From: Agrypnia vestita
Lineage: Eukaryota > Arthropoda > Insecta > Trichoptera > Phryganeidae
Assembly (NCBI GenBank): GCA_016648135.1
Contig: JADDOH010003961.1
Location: 124,001 to 188,000 of the forward strand
Reading direction: 5' to 3'
DNA: 64,000 nt
Positions 59,396-64,000 of this stretch are shown here, in pieces; the first letter of the stretch is position 1; each line of letters begins with the position of its first letter. The position numbers and the translations under genes were made by a program. The notes under the pieces were generated by a model. It did not search any database and was not told the DNA's origin. It worked only from the letters and a program-made list of their open reading frames with translations.

Positions 59396-59894
59396 TTTAA
59401 ATTTTTGTGTTTATTCTCATTTTGCAGAACCTTCATAACTCTCGGAATAACTATCCTAATCGTAACACATTTTAAAGATTATCGTACTCATCCTCATACT
59501 TGTAGTAAGTATCAAAATAATCATCGAAATCGTACCACGTGTACGTACCTAGTACTTGTAAATGCCTCTAATATTAAAGTAAATTCAAACTATAGTGTTA
59601 AGTGTAAATTTAAATAACCAATTAGAATCGCAGTGCACTAGCACGCGAGTAAGATTCATCTTTATTTTAACATAACAGATCGTTCATATTCTCAAAGTTG
59701 CAACTAAACCTGAACTAAAATTGTCATCTTCTTAATGTGATAATTTATTATACTTACGAATCATTGGATTAACTCTGACCGCGTCAAATCTATTGCCCAT
59801 GACTCAATCGGTGGAGAGAAATCATAAAGTCACAAAACGAGAGCGAGACGTTCGAGAATTGAAAATCGACAGGAGCTGGTGGACGACTGACGCG

Positions 59895-60370
59895 AAGGAT
59901 GAGACTTGGATCTTCGACTCGCGGAATTCATCAACGCAGTTTTAGTGATATTAACCATGATTTAGAAATGATTTACAAGATAAGCTCCAGTGTAGGGATA
60001 GTGGCCAATTTATTTAAATTAAACTTAGTAAATAAACCCAGGTTTAGATAGTTGATAGGGCGTAACTAGAAAATATAAGATCTTTTGAACATAAAAACTT
60101 ATTGTAATAAATTTTGTTAAGATACTCAATCTGTTTCAGTCAAATCTTGTAAAATCCACCTAAACCAGTCATATTATCTTTCCGTATTAGCTCCTTCTAT
60201 GCACACTGTACTGAGTCGAATCCACGAAAACCCTAGTCTCATCTCTAACGCTGGCGACCGGTGGGGAAGCGTGACAGTCAGACAGGGACTCCCTCCGATC
60301 TGTGAAATGCGAAGATACTTCAAATCGGCAACCGCAGAGTGATCTACACCGTGATAAGATTCACCCCCTA
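59895..60370. repeat. Dispersed repeat of about 480 bp, copy 2 (LTR-like)
   Basis: Aligned with 8885-9370 through CTTCGACTCGCGG, AGTGATATTAACCATGATTT, TTATTGTAATAAATTTTGTT and GCTGGCGACCGGTGGGGAAG, ending near ACACCGTGATAA. The copies diverge by indels and many substitutions. Confidence 0.6.
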
Positions 60371-60672
60371 ATATATATACAGATTTAGAGCCGTTTACTT
60401 TAAAATTTGTACAAAATGGATAAAAAATAGACAAATGTGAACATAAATTATTTAAAAACATAAACAAGTACAATATAAAAAAATACATAAAAATGTATAA
60501 TTAAAAAAGAAAATAAAATTATTCAATGAAATTAAAATCAGAAATAGTAATTTTATACAATAGGCGATACAAAAGGCAATATAATAAATCATAGAAGAAA
60601 AAATAAATATCAATTCAATGAAAGCAATATACAAAGAGTAAAAATATTTTTAGAAATAATAATTATATTCAA

Positions 60673-60880
60673 CTAGCTGTAACCTGTCAAAAATGATGAT
60701 ACTTTTACATGTCGGTTCCTAAGGAATACGTATTTATTTATTTATATAAAAAAGAAAGAAGAAAAAATATCTAAAGAAAAATTAAGGAAAAAAAAGGAAA
60801 AGATTTTTTTTAGTAATTACGTAAAAAAATACATTTTTTATTTATTTACTAACAGACAACGAAATTATTATAATTGGGGT
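60673..60880 (+). repeat. Short dispersed repeat, copy 2
   Basis: CTAGCTGTAACCTGTCAAAA and TACTTTTACATGTCGGTTCC start a copy of the 17245-17495 family, followed by A-rich tracts and AACAGACAACGAAATTATTA. Confidence 0.7.
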
Positions 60881-61890
60881 AGGCGAGTTAACAAAAAAAT
60901 ATATACAACTCGTATACAGAGTTATTATAACCAACGGATTTATAAAGAAAAGGCGCATGCGCTCAATTTTTTGATTTCTGTAAATGCAATATTTAAGATT
61001 GTTCTTAAGAATTTTAGGCGCAATTGACGTTCTAAAATTAAATGTTTTGAAGATGCAAAGGCGTATTTGCTGCAACTTAACAGAGCAACATAACAAGTTG
61101 AAAAAAATTTTTTTTTCTTTTGCTTTAATAGATAGATATACAATCAGAGAATATGCTTGTAAAATTATAGAGCAAAATTCTAAATATTTCTCTGGTTATA
61201 TATAGCTTGGAACAAATAAATTGCCGCGGTAGCGATTACGTCCATCTTAAGGCGCCATTGTACATGATTCACGTTTTTGCAGTCTAAAGAGTCAAATTAG
61301 TGTAAATTTTTCGAATCCTGTTGTGAAAATTACAGCTAAATATGCATTCAATTAATTTTTTTATGAAAGATCCATTCAATTTTAAAGCATTTGTTTAAAA
61401 GAGGCAAGAAATACTTTGTGATTATCACAAATAAAATATATTCCCGAAGCACCATTTAAACTTTCTAGCAATAGAGTAAGTAATCTTTGGTACACTTTTT
61501 CACGAAATATTTCCAAATAAAGATCATATACTTTTTTATATAAATAGAATAAAAAAAGTTAAAATAGAAAGTTTGGGGGAAAATATATTATTATTTTTGG
61601 GTAGGTTGTTAAATACAACATTTAAAAAAAAAAATTCACGTTCCGTCTCCTATATTGCAGCATCCAAAAAACCGTAAATCGATTGAATTTTTTGATTAAA
61701 TTGTACATTGGTATTAAGATAATTTCATTGTTATTAATACAAAAATATTTAAAAAAATATACCTTTTGTCCAAAAATTTTAAATAATTCAATGACAGAGC
61801 CCATAAAAAGTGAACAAAAATATCCTTTCAGTGGCTTTCAGACGACACCGACGGCCGGGACGGCCGGTCGGAAAAACTACAGGGAAAAAC
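60881..61890. other. AT-rich spacer, right side
   Basis: No host exon and no signal-peptide exon for the second Ly6 gene could be identified on either strand. Confidence 0.35.
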
Positions 61891-62690
61891 TACATTTCAA
61901 AATGAAGACTACAACACACACACGTTCACCAGTTTGAAGACTACAAAGTGTACACTACAATTGTAGTAAAAACTACTTGAAGTGAAGTAATTGTAGTACT
62001 ACGAAATGAAGTGAAGTAAATGAAGTGAAGTAATGAAGTAATTGTAGTATTAATGAAGTGAAATAATGTAATGAAGTAATTGTAGTATTAATGAAGCGAA
62101 GTAATGAAATGAAGTAATTGTAGTATTAATGAAGTGAAGTGTAATGAAATGAAGTAATGTAGTACTAATAGTTGGGTGAGTTAATATTTTTTCCCAAATA
62201 AAAATTTGGCGAGCTAAAAAAAAAAAAATGGCGATATTTTCTCGCCATTTATCAAAAAAGGTCGCCAACCAGATTTCTTCATTCGATTCCAAAAATTTTT
62301 CAAACCAATGGGGGTGGGGGGTTGTTACAGTTTCCAGAGATTTCTTCGTTTACCTACATCAACTTCCCAAAAATTTCTTCATAGGTCCCAAATTTTTCAA
62401 ACCATGGGGGGGGGGTTGTTACAGTTTCCAGAGATTTCTTGGTTTAGCTACATCAACTTTCCAAAAATTTCACGTAAAAAATGCACTATTTAAAGTATGT
62501 TTCTCATATTTTCGATAACTTTGAAGTGTGGTACTTTGTAGTGTTCGCTTTGAAATGAAGTGTACTATTTGAAGTTTATACTTTCAATAACTTTGGTGTT
62601 TGTAGTTTGTAGTGTGCACTACACATCAAAATGTGCGAAGTGTGCACTTCAATGTAGTGTAGTACTACATTGTAGTAGTGAGTATAGAGT
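61890..62690. repeat. GAAGT/TGTAGTA minisatellite enclosing a duplicated segment
   Basis: Tandem variants of ATGAAGTGAAGTAA and TTGTAGTATTA fill 61970-62170. Related ACTACAATTGTAGT-type and CACTTCAATGTAGTGTAGTA motifs stand on both outer sides. In the centre a block of about 105 bp (AAATTTTTCAAACCA, a G-rich tract, TTGTTACAGTTTCCAGAGAT, CTACATCAACTT) is duplicated. Confidence 0.7.
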
Positions 62691-64000
62691 AGGGATGGGT
62701 CGTCGACGTATTTACCGTCGGCGAAACGAGACCGTCCACGTCCATCCATCGACGAGACCAACAACTAGTTGAATTCGTCAACTAGTTGACGCGTCAACTT
62801 CGTTACGCGGATGTCGCGGACGTTCTATCTAAACATCGGGACGATGGTCAACTGTCTACGGTTCAACGCGACGCTTCTCGACGGCTCAACCGTTGGCTAT
62901 TTTTATGACGTTAATTTTTAAAATTTAAAGAAGTTCGAAGGAATATAGTTTCTGGGAAAGTAAAACCGCTACTTGTGTTTATATATAAAAAGAAATATTT
63001 TATTATTTATTTGTTTACGCACATTATAGGCTTTAACATATTGTTTTATATACTTCTTTCTATATATAACAAAGAAAGAAGTAGGTATACACAGCAATAT
63101 CAGGTGTTAGCAGTAAAATATAAATATAAACTACATATATAAGCAGTGAAAGTATTGGGTATAAGCATTAAAATGTGAGTAAATAAAATGGAAGGAAACA
63201 ATGATTTTGCGTAATAAAGGCACCAGTCATGAGGTGCGGTAAAAAATACTTTACATTTATTTATTATCTATAAATTTATAAATAAATACATAATTTAAAA
63301 ATACTTTACATTTGAGATGTTATATAGAAATTTATTGAAGAATACACCTTTCAAAGTCAGGCTTTCACTTTGTGGTGACATTATTAATAAATAAATATAT
63401 CTGTATTATTTGTCAACTTTAGTTTAAGGCTTGCGATGGATCCCCTTCTTCGCCTTTCAGCTCGATCCTACTCCTAACTGAGTTTACGCCTTGTTAGAGG
63501 CAAACAAGCTATCTATCTACGTCGGGTGAAGGCTCTACGGTTTTTAACGTAGTATTTCCGAACACCCTCGCTTTATTCAAGACCTCCCCAGTTCACGTTG
63601 TGTAATTTTTTGTTTCGAACTATAGGGGATGAATTGGTTTAGTGGTAACCCTAACGCAAGCTTTACTTAAATTAAATACTGGGGTATGAAGTTCGTGAAT
63701 GTTCATGGAAAACGCAAACAAAACTACCTAGCACGTCAATTAAGCCCTACGGTGCAATTGCTAAACATACTATGTTCCGTGGCCCTATATTATTTACCTA
63801 TCATTCCTACGGACTGAAACCACTGCATCTGGTGTAGCTGCGCTTCCAGAGTGCGCGATCCTCTGCTCCCACGCCCTCTCCGCTCGATCCCCCATTGTCC
63901 TACCTGTATGGGATCGACCGCCATCCACTGGAAAGGTTAGTGACGTGCCGTTATCACATGCGCATGCACATATAGAGTACATAGATCCCCTGAAAGCCCT
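62691..64000. other. Right edge, no gene recognised
   Basis: A CGTCAACTAGTTGACGCGTCAAC palindromic block lies near 62770-62797. The stretch 63430-64000 is less AT-rich and may be retrotransposon sequence (a minus-strand frame reads GDRAERAWEQRIAHSG), but no family is identified. Confidence 0.3.

Overview
This is a 64-kb piece of an AT-rich eukaryotic nuclear genome, almost certainly an insect and most likely a moth or butterfly. The evidence is short exons with canonical GT/AG junctions separated by long introns, an arthropod-type gene set (an Arf-related GTPase, a small four-helix membrane protein and two Ly6/uPAR three-finger proteins), and a dense load of short inverted-repeat transposons (MITEs), mariner, PIF/Harbinger, pogo-like and hAT remnants and tRNA-derived SINEs. 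The recurrent GTAGGTACCTAC-type motif also suggests Lepidoptera. The organism call is inference.

Genes. All supported host genes lie on the minus strand; nearly all long open frames elsewhere are chance or transposon frames. From left to right: (1) a partial, unrecognised gene with two candidate coding exons (3275-3256 and 1368-1307) that runs off the left edge; (2) Arfrp1, complete in five exons (7641 to 4742), a trans-Golgi Arf-like GTPase of 203 residues; (3) a four-transmembrane protein of about 184 residues in five exons (16923 to 13221), rebuilt here from exons too short to stand out as open frames; (4) a GPI-type Ly6/uPAR protein of 143 residues in three exons (44646 to 22430), whose signal-peptide exon is 16.5 kb upstream of the domain; (5) a second Ly6/uPAR protein (58496 to 56510) whose signal-peptide exon I could not find. 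The two Ly6 genes are neighbours on one strand, both enter the domain through a phase-1 intron and both have 12 domain cysteines, which fits a local Ly6 cluster.

Mobile DNA. Introns and spacers hold a 147-bp MITE in three copies of identical length; two TTAA-flanked elements with GGCCCCAG ends; two hAT-like MITEs with exact 8-bp target duplications (CCTACAAC, AATACAGC); a PIF-like MITE with a TAA duplication inside a dead mariner transposase; three TA-associated pogo-like remnants that each keep a C-terminal cysteine-finger tail; a PIF/Harbinger deletion derivative; a MADF-domain fragment; several foldback elements; non-LTR retrotransposon tails; three copies of a tRNA-derived SINE; and tandem-unit elements starting CTAGCTGT. 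A 234-bp tandem array at 48.1-48.8 kb carries three degenerate tRNA-Arg(ACG) copies.

I see no CRISPR array, operon, rRNA, intact transposase or new defence-like system. The most interesting structures are the 234-bp tRNA-Arg-like array, the transposon remnants that selectively keep a zinc-finger tail, the paired short/long TIR elements, and the split Ly6 genes.
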